This document shows positions 36,726-44,633 of a stretch of DNA of 64,000 nucleotides, piece after piece (within the stretch, counting starts at the first letter, position 1; the number at the start of each line of letters is the position of its first letter). Position numbers and translations under genes: made by a program. The notes below the pieces were generated by a model that saw only the letters and a list, made by a program, of their open reading frames with translations, made no database searches and was not told the origin of the DNA. This stretch comes from Serinicoccus kebangsaanensis (GTDB lineage Bacteria; Actinomycetota; Actinomycetes; Actinomycetales; Dermatophilaceae): positions 65,454 through 129,453 of the forward strand of contig NZ_VSLG01000007.1 in the NCBI RefSeq assembly GCF_008919445.1, given 5' to 3'.

Positions 36726-37208
36726 TCACCCCTCGACGCGCAGCAGCAGCGCCTCCCGGACGCCGAGCACCCGCATGGCCAGCAGGTCCCCGACCCCCGC
36801 CCGGGCGGACACCGTGCCGGCCGGGACCACGTCGTCCGGGCCAGCGGTCACGGCATACCGCCGGCCGTCGAGCTCCAGCTCGGCACGACCGGCGGCGAGG
36901 ATGTTGCGGACCCAGTCGGTGCCCGGCCCGTAGGGCAGCATCACCGCGAAACCGTCGGGGACGCGGGTCGCTCCCACCGGTGTCGCGTAGGCACGCCCGC
37001 TCACCCGTCCGGTGTGCCGCACCACGGCCCAGGGCGCGCCCGGCTGTCCGGCGGTCCGCAGGTTGCGCGGGTTCATGCTGCGTCGCTGCCAGGCCAGCAG
37101 CGGGCCGAGCAGGCGCGGGTCCCGCGTGCGGAACCCCCGCACCAGCGCCGCGGTGCCGAGCGCCCCGGCCCCCACGGCCACCACGGCGAGGCGGCGGGAG
37201 GTGCTCAT
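36726..37208 (-). CDS. Deazaflavin (F420)-dependent nitroreductase family protein
   Basis: A 160-residue split-barrel protein of the DUF385/Ddn type. A hydrophobic N-terminal helix (RLAVVAVGAGALGTAALVRG) precedes the barrel, whose signature is VVRHTGRVSGRAYATPVGA then PYGPGTDWVRNILAAGRAEL. Such enzymes use reduced F420 or bind heme or lipids. The ATG overlaps the stop of the DUF4386 gene (ATGA). With the divergent TetR gene, this pair forms a small regulated unit; the substrate is unknown. Confidence 0.87.
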   Translation of the reverse strand: MSTSRRLAVVAVGAGALGTAALVRGFRTRDPRLLGPLLAWQRRSMNPRNLRTAGQPGAPWAVVRHTGRVSGRAYATPVGATRVPDGFAVMLPYGPGTDWVRNILAAGRAELELDGRRYAVTAGPDDVVPAGTVSARAGVGDLLAMRVLGVREALLLRVEG

Positions 37209-37915
37209 CGGCGACCACCGCGCGTGAGCAGCCAGCCGGCGAGGACGAGCTCTCCCACGGCGGCGCAGGCCGACACCACCGGGACCAGGCCGGTGGCGAG
37301 CGCGGCATCGGCTCCGAGGGCGGTGCGGACCACCCCGTCCACCGCGTAGGCCGTGGCGCCCAGACCCAGCAGCAGACCCAGCCAGGTCGGCAGCTGCGGG
37401 GCCCCGACGAAGGCCGCCGCCAGCACGGCCAGGTGGGTGGCGAAGACCACGAGACCGAGCCGCCAGCAGGCGCTGAAGGCGGACGCGGCGAGCACGGCGG
37501 CCGGGGCGTCCCCGGTTGACGACGAGGCGGTCTCGACCGCCACCAGCAGCAGGGCGATCGCGACGACGAAGACCGCGACGTAGACCAGCCGCAGGGTGAC
37601 CACGAGCGTGGCGAGCCCGGGGGCCGGCGTCGCCAGCACCCGCCCCAGCCCCCAGGCGACGACGACGTCGAGCACGGCGACGGTCAGGAGTCCGAGCACC
37701 CCGAGGCGCAACGCCGCCTCCTGCGCCGTGAGGGCCTGGGCGACGGCGGGGGCCTCCCCGGTCAGGGCCGACTGCACGACGAGGTTGGCCGGGATCGCCA
37801 CCAGTGCCATGAGCAGCAGCGCCGCCCCCGTGACGACGGCTGCCCGACGCCCGGGAGGCCGCTGGTCCACGGCTGCGGTGGCGTCGGAGGCGGTGGTGCT
37901 GCGCGAGAGGGTCAT
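37205..37915 (-). CDS. DUF4386-like membrane protein
   Basis: A 236-residue integral membrane protein with about six hydrophobic segments, beginning RRAAVVTGAALLLMALVAIP. Helix spacing and the conserved start resemble DUF4386, a family of unknown function (from memory). It is divergent from the TetR regulator, with an inverted repeat between them, so it is the likely target of that regulator. Its stop is coupled to the F420-type reductase gene. Confidence 0.8.
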   Translation of the reverse strand: MTLSRSTTASDATAAVDQRPPGRRAAVVTGAALLLMALVAIPANLVVQSALTGEAPAVAQALTAQEAALRLGVLGLLTVAVLDVVVAWGLGRVLATPAPGLATLVVTLRLVYVAVFVVAIALLLVAVETASSSTGDAPAAVLAASAFSACWRLGLVVFATHLAVLAAAFVGAPQLPTWLGLLLGLGATAYAVDGVVRTALGADAALATGLVPVVSACAAVGELVLAGWLLTRGGRR

Positions 37916-37953
37916 GGGTTCGTCCTTTCTCTCGCACGATCATGGCAGAATGT

Positions 37954-37970
37954 TGTTTATCTTGTAAACA
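37954..37970. promoter_or_regulatory. Probable TetR operator between the divergent genes
   Basis: TGTTTA-TCTTG-TAAACA is a perfect inverted repeat with 6-bp arms and a 5-nt spacer, AT-rich in a GC-rich context. It lies 39 bp from the DUF4386 start and 40 bp from the TetR start, where a repressor would block both promoters. Confidence 0.8.
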
Positions 37971-38009
37971 CCATCTTTCCTCTAGGCTGCCGAGCGAAAG
38001 GAGACCGGC

Positions 38010-38744
38010 ATGCCACGCACCCGCGCCGGCCGTGCGCCGCTGACCCGCGACCGGGTGGTGGCCGCGGCCTCGGACGTCGCCGATGCCGTCGGGACGCAGC
38101 GGCTGACGATGCGCCTGGTGGCCGACCGGCTCGACGTGGAGGCGATGGCCCTCTACCGCCACGTGGCGGACAAGGACGACCTGCTCGACGCCCTGGCCGA
38201 GCGCGTCCTGGACCGGCTCAACGACGCGGCGGCGCAGCTGCCGGGGCCGGCGCCCGGGACGCCGTGGACCGCCGTGGCGCGGGAGCGGGTGCTCGTCGCC
38301 CGGGAGGTGCTCCTCCGGCACCCGTGGGCCCCGCGCCTGGTGCACGAGCGGGGGACCATGGGGCCGGCGACCCTGCGCTGGTTCGACGACCTGAGCGCGG
38401 TGCTCTTCACTGGGGGGTGCTCGGCGGACCTCGTGCACCACGCGATGCACGCCCTCGGCACCAGGGCGATCGGCTACAACGCCGAGCTGCTCGACGTCAC
38501 CCCCACCGGCGCGGAGCAGGACGGCGAGGAGATGCTCTCGGCGATGTCGGCCATGTCCGAGACCTATCCCGCGATCACCCGGATGGTCGCCGAGATCGCG
38601 CACGACGCCTCCACCACCCTCGGATGGTGCGACGACCAGGCCGAGTTCGAGTTCGGCCTCGACATCCTGCTGGAGGGCATCGAGCGGCGCCGCGCGGCCG
38701 GCGGGGACGGCCCGCCGTCGGGCGCCACGGGGCTGTCCCCGTGA
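38010..38744 (+). CDS. TetR-family transcriptional regulator
   Basis: A 244-residue repressor. The HTH lies at residues about 12-58 (TRDRVVAAASDVADAVG, then MRLVADRLDVEAMALYRHVADK), followed by a TetR-class C-terminal ligand domain. CGAAAGGAGACC precedes the ATG. It is divergent from the DUF4386 / F420-reductase pair and has a palindromic operator in between. Its stop overlaps the start of the methyltransferase gene (GTGA), so it also heads a plus-strand transcript. Confidence 0.93.
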   Translation: MPRTRAGRAPLTRDRVVAAASDVADAVGTQRLTMRLVADRLDVEAMALYRHVADKDDLLDALAERVLDRLNDAAAQLPGPAPGTPWTAVARERVLVAREVLLRHPWAPRLVHERGTMGPATLRWFDDLSAVLFTGGCSADLVHHAMHALGTRAIGYNAELLDVTPTGAEQDGEEMLSAMSAMSETYPAITRMVAEIAHDASTTLGWCDDQAEFEFGLDILLEGIERRRAAGGDGPPSGATGLSP

Positions 38745-39808
38745 CCCGGGCGGTGCCGTCACGCGGCGCCCGGGCGGCACCACGGGACTGGGACGAGGCG
38801 TGGCAGGAGGCGCTCTACGGTCCGGCCGGCTTCTACCGCCGCTCCGCGCCGGCGGCCCACTTCGCCACCTCGGCCCAGGGCATACCCGGATCCGGGCGGG
38901 TGCTGGCCGAGGCGATCGCCGGCCTGTGCGCGCGGCACGGATGCCGCACCGTCCTGGAAGTGGGTGCCGGACGGGGCGAGCTGCTGGGCCGGCTGCGCGA
39001 GGTCGACCCACGGCTGCGGCTCGTCGGCGTCGACGTGGTCCAGCGCCCGGAACAGGCACCGGTCGACGACTGGCTGGTCTCGCCCGGCGGCGGTCGGTTG
39101 CCGGAGGGGCTGCGCGACCTGCGGCAGACGCTCGTCCTCGCCCACGAGTGGCTCGACGTGGTGCCGTGCCCGGTGGTGCAGCGGGACGAGCAGCAGGTAT
39201 GGCGTGCGGTCCAGGTGTCGGCAGCGGCGGACGGGACCTGGCGCGAGAGCACCGGCGCACCCCTGTCGGGGCCGATGCTCGACTGGACGCGGCGGTGGCT
39301 CGGGCCGCAGGTGCAGCGGGCGGAGGTCGGCCTCTCCCGCGACCTGGCCCTCGCCGACCTGCTGGGCCGGGTCCGGTCCGGGCTGGTGGTCGCCGTCGAC
39401 TACGGCCACACGGGCACCGAGCGGCCACCGCGGGGGACGCTGACCGGCTTCCGCGACGGCCGCGAGGTGGAGCCCGTGCCGGACGGCAGCTGCGACCTCA
39501 CCGCGCACGTCGCCGTCGACGCGCTGGCCGCGTCCGCAGCCGCTCACCTCTCCCCGACCGGACCGGCCTCCGGGGAGGTGCCGACGACCCACCCCGCGGT
39601 CCGCCTCGCCACCCAGCGGGACCTGCTGCGCGACCTCCTCGGCGACCCGTCGACCCCCGTGCCGCACGACCTCGCGCGGCGGGACCCCCGGGCATACCTG
39701 GGCGCGGTGGCCCGCCGTGCGGCGCTGCAGGCGGTGACCAGCGGCACCCTCGGCGACTTCTGGTGGCTGATGGTCGCGGTCGACGGCGCGGGCAGTGCCG
39801 GGGCATAG
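38741..39808 (+). CDS. MidA/NDUFAF7-type (DUF185) SAM-dependent methyltransferase
   Basis: A 355-residue class I methyltransferase of the DUF185 family. It shows the family opening YGPAGFYRRSAPAAHFATSA, the SAM motif VLEVGAGRGELL, AHEWLDVVPCPV in place of the eukaryotic NE-LD-PV motif, and VAVDYGHTGTERPPRGTL then DLTAHVAVDAL. In mitochondria NDUFAF7 dimethylates an arginine of the complex I subunit NDUFS2, the NuoD homologue. Here the next gene is a NuoD homologue, so a similar job is inferred. The GTG overlaps the TetR stop. Confidence 0.85.
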   Translation: MTRAVPSRGARAAPRDWDEAWQEALYGPAGFYRRSAPAAHFATSAQGIPGSGRVLAEAIAGLCARHGCRTVLEVGAGRGELLGRLREVDPRLRLVGVDVVQRPEQAPVDDWLVSPGGGRLPEGLRDLRQTLVLAHEWLDVVPCPVVQRDEQQVWRAVQVSAAADGTWRESTGAPLSGPMLDWTRRWLGPQVQRAEVGLSRDLALADLLGRVRSGLVVAVDYGHTGTERPPRGTLTGFRDGREVEPVPDGSCDLTAHVAVDALAASAAAHLSPTGPASGEVPTTHPAVRLATQRDLLRDLLGDPSTPVPHDLARRDPRAYLGAVARRAALQAVTSGTLGDFWWLMVAVDGAGSAGA

Positions 39809-39817
39809 GGTGGCCGG

Positions 39818-40987
39818 GTGAGCAGCCGTGACGTCGACGTGACCCTGGGCGCCGCGGGCGTCGGCGGCCTCTCGACCACCGAGATGGTGCTGAACATCGG
39901 GCCCCAGCACCCGGCGACCCACGGGGTGCTCCGACTGCGCATCACGGCGGACGGCGAGCGGATCACCGCGGCCGAGCCGGTCATCGGCTACATGCACCGG
40001 GGGGCGGAGAAGCTGTTCGAGGTGCGCGACTACCGGCAGATCATGGTGCTGGCCAACCGGCACGACTGGCTGTCCGCCTTCAACAACGAGGTCGGCGTCG
40101 CGCTCACCGTCGAGCACCTGCTGGAGATGGAGGTCCCGGAGCGGGCCACCTGGGCGCGCACGCTGCTGTGCGAGCTGGGCCGGGTGCTCAACCACCTGAT
40201 GTTCCTCGGCTCCTACCCGCACGAGCTCGGGGCGATCACGCCGATGTTCTACTCCTTCCGGGAGCGGGAGGAGATCCAGGCCGTCATGGAGGAGTACTCC
40301 GGCGGGCGGATGCACTTCATGGCGACCCGCGTGGGCGGGTTGCTGCACGACCTGCCGGAGGGCTGGTTGGACCGGGTGGACGCGGCCGTGTCCACGGTGC
40401 GCTCCCGCCTCCCCGACCTGACCGGGCTGGTCCTGGGCAACGAGATCCTCCAGGGCCGCACCCGTGGGATCGGGGTGCTCGACCTCGACACGGTGCTGGC
40501 CTACGGCGTCTCCGGCCCCATCGCCCGCGCCTCCGGACTGGACGTCGACCTGCGCCGGGACGAGCCCTACCTCGCCTACGGCGAGCTGTTCGGCGAGGAC
40601 GGGCCGGGGCGGGTCGTCACCCGGGAGGCGGGTGACTGCTACGCGCGGCTGGACGTCCTGGTCGAGCAGATCCAGGTGAGCCTCGACCTCGTCGAGGCCT
40701 GCACGGCGAGGCTGCGCGACCTCGGCCCGGGGCCGATCAGCAGCCGGCTGCCGAAGAAGCTCAAGGTGCCCGCCGGCGAGCACTACTGCGCCAGCGAGAA
40801 CCCGCTCGGTCTCAACGGCTACTACCTGGTCAGCCGGGGCGACACGGTGCCGCACCGCCTCAAGCTGCGCTCCGCGTCGTTCAACAACGTGCAGGTGCTG
40901 CGCGAGATGCTGCCCGGGACGGTGGTCGCCGACATGGTCGCGATCCTGGGCTCGATGTTCTTCGTCGTCGGCGACATCGACAAGTAG
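39818..40987 (+). CDS. nuoD: Stand-alone NADH-quinone oxidoreductase subunit D homologue
   Basis: A 389-residue relative of the 49-kDa complex I subunit that lines the quinone site. It has [45 protein letters not shown] and a C-terminal [18 protein letters not shown]61 in HRGAEK corresponds to the arginine methylated in human NDUFS2. No other nuo gene is in the window, so it either serves a complex encoded elsewhere or has a separate role. The GTG has TAGGGT 6 nt upstream, a leaderless pattern, and lies 9 nt after the methyltransferase stop. Confidence 0.9.
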   Translation: MSSRDVDVTLGAAGVGGLSTTEMVLNIGPQHPATHGVLRLRITADGERITAAEPVIGYMHRGAEKLFEVRDYRQIMVLANRHDWLSAFNNEVGVALTVEHLLEMEVPERATWARTLLCELGRVLNHLMFLGSYPHELGAITPMFYSFREREEIQAVMEEYSGGRMHFMATRVGGLLHDLPEGWLDRVDAAVSTVRSRLPDLTGLVLGNEILQGRTRGIGVLDLDTVLAYGVSGPIARASGLDVDLRRDEPYLAYGELFGEDGPGRVVTREAGDCYARLDVLVEQIQVSLDLVEACTARLRDLGPGPISSRLPKKLKVPAGEHYCASENPLGLNGYYLVSRGDTVPHRLKLRSASFNNVQVLREMLPGTVVADMVAILGSMFFVVGDIDK

Positions 40988-40994
40988 CCGGACG

Positions 40995-41037
40995 TGGACC
41001 TCGCGTCCTGGTGCCGTCCCCCAGGAACCGAGGTCCA
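40995..41037. terminator. Bidirectional terminator after nuoD
   Basis: TGGACCTCG (40995-41003) pairs with CGAGGTCCA (41029-41037), and an inner TCCTGG/CCAGGA extends the stem. It lies between the convergent nuoD and methyltransferase genes. Confidence 0.8.
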
Positions 41038-41046
41038 TCTCGGTGG

Positions 41047-41688
41047 TCAGGCCCGCAGGACGCTCACGCAGAAGACGGCGTCGTCGCGCCAGGGCCGCAG
41101 GTCCCACGTCGCGAAACGGTGCTCGAGCCGCAGCCCGGCCCGCTGTGCGGCGTCGTCCAGGTCGGCCGGGGTGAATCCCCGGACCACCCGGCACCCGACG
41201 ACCAGGAAGCCGTCGTCGCGCAGGTGGTCCCGCAGCCGCGCGACGACCGTGGCGCGATGCCGCTCGGCCACGAAGTCCATGACGTTCCCCGCGACCAGCG
41301 CCCCGTCGAACGGCTCGGGCTGGCCGAGCGCGGCCAGGTCGAGGGCGGCCAGGTCACCGACCAGCCAGGTCGCCCCGGGGTGGTCCTGGCGCGCGGCCCG
41401 GACCAGCGCCGGGTCGATGTCGACACCGACGACCTCGTGGCCCAGGCGGGCCAGGTGGCCGCCGTGCCGGCCGGGCCCGCACCCCGCGTCCAGCAGCCGG
41501 GCCCCGCGAGGCGCCAGCACGTCCACCAGCCGGGACTCGCCCTCCAGGTCCTGCCCTCCGGCCGCCATCGCCCGGAACCGGTCGACGTACCACCGCGAGT
41601 GCTCCGGGTCCTCGAGCCCGGGCCACAGGGTGGTGTCCCGTGACCCCTGCGTCGGCTCGATCGGGACGTGCGGGTCGCGCTCGCTCAT
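41047..41688 (-). CDS. Class I SAM-dependent methyltransferase
   Basis: A 213-residue small-molecule methyltransferase with SAM motif I LLDAGCGPGRHGGHLARLG near residue 65, an acidic motif GVDIDPALV, and FDGALVAGNVMDFV as motif IV. The N-terminal part (HSRWYVDRFRAMAAGGQDLEG) resembles uncharacterised actinobacterial methyltransferases. The substrate is unknown. The ATG at 41688 was chosen over the GTG at 41697 because TACAGT lies exactly 7 nt upstream (leaderless pattern). Confidence 0.87.
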   Translation of the reverse strand: MSERDPHVPIEPTQGSRDTTLWPGLEDPEHSRWYVDRFRAMAAGGQDLEGESRLVDVLAPRGARLLDAGCGPGRHGGHLARLGHEVVGVDIDPALVRAARQDHPGATWLVGDLAALDLAALGQPEPFDGALVAGNVMDFVAERHRATVVARLRDHLRDDGFLVVGCRVVRGFTPADLDDAAQRAGLRLEHRFATWDLRPWRDDAVFCVSVLRA

Positions 41689-41733
41689 GCCGGTCACTGT
41701 AGGTCGCCCGCGCCAGCGCCGGCCCGACCGGCG

Positions 41734-42234
41734 TCAGCCGTAGGCCAGGTCCCCGTCGGCGACGCCGTCGTCATCGTCGTCGTGCTCGGTCGGGGGGATC
41801 CGGCACCAGTCCTGCCCGACGTAGCCCGCCACGGACAGCACCAGGGCCGCCACCGCGTGCACCACGCCCCACACCAGCTGCACCCGCTCGCTGGCCACGT
41901 CCGCGTTCGGCAGGTGGACCAGCGCGTTCGCGGCATACCACCCGAGCAGGGCGGCGCCACCCAGCGCCGCGGCCTGGGCACCCACGACCGTGCCGCGACC
42001 CCGCTGCGGGCTGGGTCGCAGGGTCCCCCTGCCGAGCAGGTAGCGCCGGATCTGCCAGCACATGACCAGCACCAGCAGGGTCACCGCCACGAGCGGCACC
42101 AGGCCGATCCAGGAGATCACCGGGTAGCCGCCGCCGAGCGAGCGCACCACCTGGAGCAGCAACCAGCTGGCCATGCCGGCCAGCACCGCCACGATCGCGC
42201 CGGTCCCGACGCGCACCCCGTCCACGCCCCTCAT
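41734..42234 (-). CDS. DUF3180 membrane protein of the folate cluster
   Basis: A 166-residue protein with four hydrophobic segments (for example AIVAVLAGMASWLLLQVV and PLVAVTLLVLVMCW) and an acidic C-terminal tail rich in aspartate. DUF3180 genes follow folK in many actinobacteria (Rv3605c position), but their function is unknown. The ATG overlaps the folB-folK stop (ATGA), so it is the last gene of the ftsH-folE-folP-folBK transcript. Confidence 0.88.
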   Translation of the reverse strand: MRGVDGVRVGTGAIVAVLAGMASWLLLQVVRSLGGGYPVISWIGLVPLVAVTLLVLVMCWQIRRYLLGRGTLRPSPQRGRGTVVGAQAAALGGAALLGWYAANALVHLPNADVASERVQLVWGVVHAVAALVLSVAGYVGQDWCRIPPTEHDDDDDGVADGDLAYG

Positions 42235-43169
42235 CGGGCCTCCTCGACCGGCCGGACGTCCTGCTCCTGGACCGAGGGTATGAGCTCGCGCACCGGCACC
42301 ACCCGGTCGCCGACCCGCAGGGTCGCCGCGGCGTCGACCTCGGCCCAGGGCACGAGGACGAAAGCACGCTCGTGGCTGCGCGGGTGCGGCAGCAGCAGCG
42401 CCGGATCCTCGCTCACCACGTCGGTCCCGGACGCGGGGTCGCCGTACTGCACCAGGTCCAGGTCGAGGGTGCGGGCACCCCACCGCGCCTCACGGGTCCG
42501 ACCGAAGTCGTCCTCAAGGCGGTGCAGGGCGGCCAGCAGGGACGACGGCGACCGGCTCGTGCGCGCGAGCGCCACGGCGTTGACGTAGTCCGGCTGACCG
42601 GTGACCGCCTCGCCCCCGACCGGTGCGGTGACGAAGGTCCTGGAGGCCTGCAGGCGCCGCAGACCGGGCAGCCGTCGCAGCCGCTGGAGCGCCGCCCGCA
42701 CGGTCGCTGCCGGCTCCTCCCCGTCGAGGCCGGCCAGGTTGGCGCCGAGCGCGATCACCACCGGGACGTCCGTGCGCCGGCGCACGACGACCGCCACGTC
42801 GCCGAAGGGCACGCCGACCGGCGCCTGCGGCTTGTGCACGGTCACCTCGACCGCCTCGACCAGCGGCCGGGCGAGCACGCGGGCGGCGATCTGCTCCGCG
42901 ACGGTCTCGATCAGGTCTCGCGGCTCGCCACCCACCACGGCCACGACGTCCGCCGCGACCTCGCCGTAGTTCACGGTCCGGTCCAGGTCGTCGCTGGCGC
43001 CCGCGGGACCCAGGTCGAGGGTCATCGTGACGTCCACGACGAACTCCTGACCCTCCCGCCGCTCGTGCTCGAAGACCCCGTGGTGCCCCTGGGCGCGCAC
43101 CCCGACGAGTCGGATCTCGTCGCCGCGCCGGTCGCGACGGCTCGGCCCGGTGGGCGTGGTGCCGCTCAT
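42231..43169 (-). CDS. folBK: Fused dihydroneopterin aldolase / 6-hydroxymethyl-7,8-dihydropterin pyrophosphokinase
   Basis: A 312-residue bifunctional folate enzyme. Residues about 18-135 are FolB (RLVGVRAQGHHGVFEHER, TVNYGEVAADV, VTVHKPQAPV), which cleaves dihydroneopterin. Residues about 140-300 are FolK (VVIALGANLAG, TAPVGGEAVTGQPDYVNAV, ARWGARTLDLDLVQYGD, LLLPHPRSHERAFVLVPW), which adds pyrophosphate. In M. tuberculosis these are two genes. The reading frame passes through the joint without a stop. ATGA overlaps tie it to folP upstream and DUF3180 downstream. Confidence 0.95.
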   Translation of the reverse strand: MSGTTPTGPSRRDRRGDEIRLVGVRAQGHHGVFEHERREGQEFVVDVTMTLDLGPAGASDDLDRTVNYGEVAADVVAVVGGEPRDLIETVAEQIAARVLARPLVEAVEVTVHKPQAPVGVPFGDVAVVVRRRTDVPVVIALGANLAGLDGEEPAATVRAALQRLRRLPGLRRLQASRTFVTAPVGGEAVTGQPDYVNAVALARTSRSPSSLLAALHRLEDDFGRTREARWGARTLDLDLVQYGDPASGTDVVSEDPALLLPHPRSHERAFVLVPWAEVDAAATLRVGDRVVPVRELIPSVQEQDVRPVEEAR

Positions 43170-44008
43170 CGTCCGGCCCCCTGGGTCAGCTGCCACACCG
43201 CGAGCGCGTCCCGGGTGGGCGGCACCTCGTGCACCCGCACCGCCCAGGCGCCTGCCTGCGCGGCGAGCAGGCTGGTGGCGGCGGTGGCGGCGTCCCGCTG
43301 CTCCGGCGGTGTCAGCTCGGCCCCGGGTGGCGCCACGCCGGGGCGGGAGGACAGCCGGCCCAGGAAGCGCTTGCGGGAGGTGCCGACCAGCACCGGCAGC
43401 CCCAGGGCGACGACCCGGTCCAGACCGGCCAGCAGGCTCCAGTTGTGGTCCGCGTCCTTGGAGAAGCCGAAGCCGGGGTCCAGCACCAGCTGCTCGGTCG
43501 CCACGCCCTGGTGCAGCAGCGCATCCACCCGGGCGGACAGCTCGCTGCACACCTCGGCGACCACGTCGTCGTAGTGATGGGTCGCCGTGGCGTCGGTCAG
43601 CAGCCCGCGCCAGTGCATGACGACGTAGCGGGCGCCGGTCGCGGCGATCATCGGGCCCATCCGTGCGTCGCCCAGGCCGCCGGACACGTCGTTGACGAGC
43701 GCGGCGCCCGCCTCGACGGCGGCCTCGGCCACACCGGCGCGCATCGTGTCGACGGAGACGGCATACCCGCGCTGCGCGAGGGCGGAGACGACGGGCAGCA
43801 CCCGGTCCAGCTCCTCCTGCTCCGTCGGGCGCGTGCTGCCCGGCCGGGTGGACTCACCGCCGACGTCGACCAGCTCGGCGCCCTGCGCCACCAGCTCCTG
43901 CCCCCGCGCGACCGCGGCGTCCGCGTCCAACCAGCGGCCACCGTCGCTGAACGAGTCGGGGGTGACGTTGACCACCCCCATGATCGCGGTATGCGCAGCG
44001 CCGGGCAC
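43166..44008 (-). CDS. folP: Dihydropteroate synthase
   Basis: Joins p-aminobenzoate to the pterin pyrophosphate; it is the sulfonamide target. The 280-residue barrel has MGVVNVTPDSFSDGGR, DVGGESTRPGS, LVNDVSGG, LDPGFGFSKD and LVGTSRKRFLG. AGGAG lies 5 nt before the GTG start. It follows folE by 7 nt and overlaps folB-folK. Confidence 0.97.
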   Translation of the reverse strand: MPGAAHTAIMGVVNVTPDSFSDGGRWLDADAAVARGQELVAQGAELVDVGGESTRPGSTRPTEQEELDRVLPVVSALAQRGYAVSVDTMRAGVAEAAVEAGAALVNDVSGGLGDARMGPMIAATGARYVVMHWRGLLTDATATHHYDDVVAEVCSELSARVDALLHQGVATEQLVLDPGFGFSKDADHNWSLLAGLDRVVALGLPVLVGTSRKRFLGRLSSRPGVAPPGAELTPPEQRDAATAATSLLAAQAGAWAVRVHEVPPTRDALAVWQLTQGAGR

Positions 44009-44015
44009 GTCGCTC

Positions 44016-44633
44016 CTATCGACCGGTGATCAGGCTCATCGCCTCGGCCCGGGTCGCCTGGTTGCGCAGCTGACCCCGGACCGTCGAGGTGATCGTCCGC
44101 GCCCCCGGCCGGCGCACCCCGCGCATCGACATGCACAGGTGCTCGGCCTCCACCACCACGAGCACGCCCCGCGGCGCCAGGTGGTCGACCAGGGCGTCCG
44201 CGACCTGCGTCGTGAGGCGTTCCTGGACCTGCGGGCGGCGGGCGTAGACGTCGACCAGGCGGGCCAGCTTGGACAGTCCCACGACGTGACCTCCCGGGCC
44301 AGGGATGTAGGCCACGTGCGCCGACCCGTGGAAGGGCACCAGGTGGTGCTCGCAGACGCTGTAGAGCTCGATGTCCTTGACCAGGATCATCTCGTCGTGG
44401 TCGACGTCGAAGGTGGTCCCCAGCACCTCGGACGGGTCCTGCCCCAGGCCGCCGAAGATCTCGGCGTAGGAGCGGGCCACCCGCGCGGGCGTGAGCTGCA
44501 GGCCGTCACGGTCGGGGTCCTCACCGACGGCGAGCAGGATCTCCCGCACCGCCGCCTCCACGCGGGCATGGTCGATGGTGCGCACCACGGGCGCCTCGCC
44601 CGCGTCGGCGTCAGGCGTGCCCGGGGTCGACAT
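44016..44633 (-). CDS. folE: GTP cyclohydrolase I
   Basis: First enzyme of tetrahydrofolate synthesis, turning GTP into dihydroneopterin triphosphate. The 205-residue protein has the zinc motif [25 protein letters not shown], and the second zinc cysteine in EHLCMSMRG. Its start lies 23 nt inside the end of ftsH, a stronger overlap than the usual 4 nt. Confidence 0.97.
   Translation of the reverse strand: MSTPGTPDADAGEAPVVRTIDHARVEAAVREILLAVGEDPDRDGLQLTPARVARSYAEIFGGLGQDPSEVLGTTFDVDHDEMILVKDIELYSVCEHHLVPFHGSAHVAYIPGPGGHVVGLSKLARLVDVYARRPQVQERLTTQVADALVDHLAPRGVLVVVEAEHLCMSMRGVRRPGARTITSTVRGQLRNQATRAEAMSLITGR

Noticed and set aside
39818-40987. Part of a complex I operon
   Set aside because: No other nuo subunit gene is in the neighbourhood; the flanking genes are two methyltransferases.
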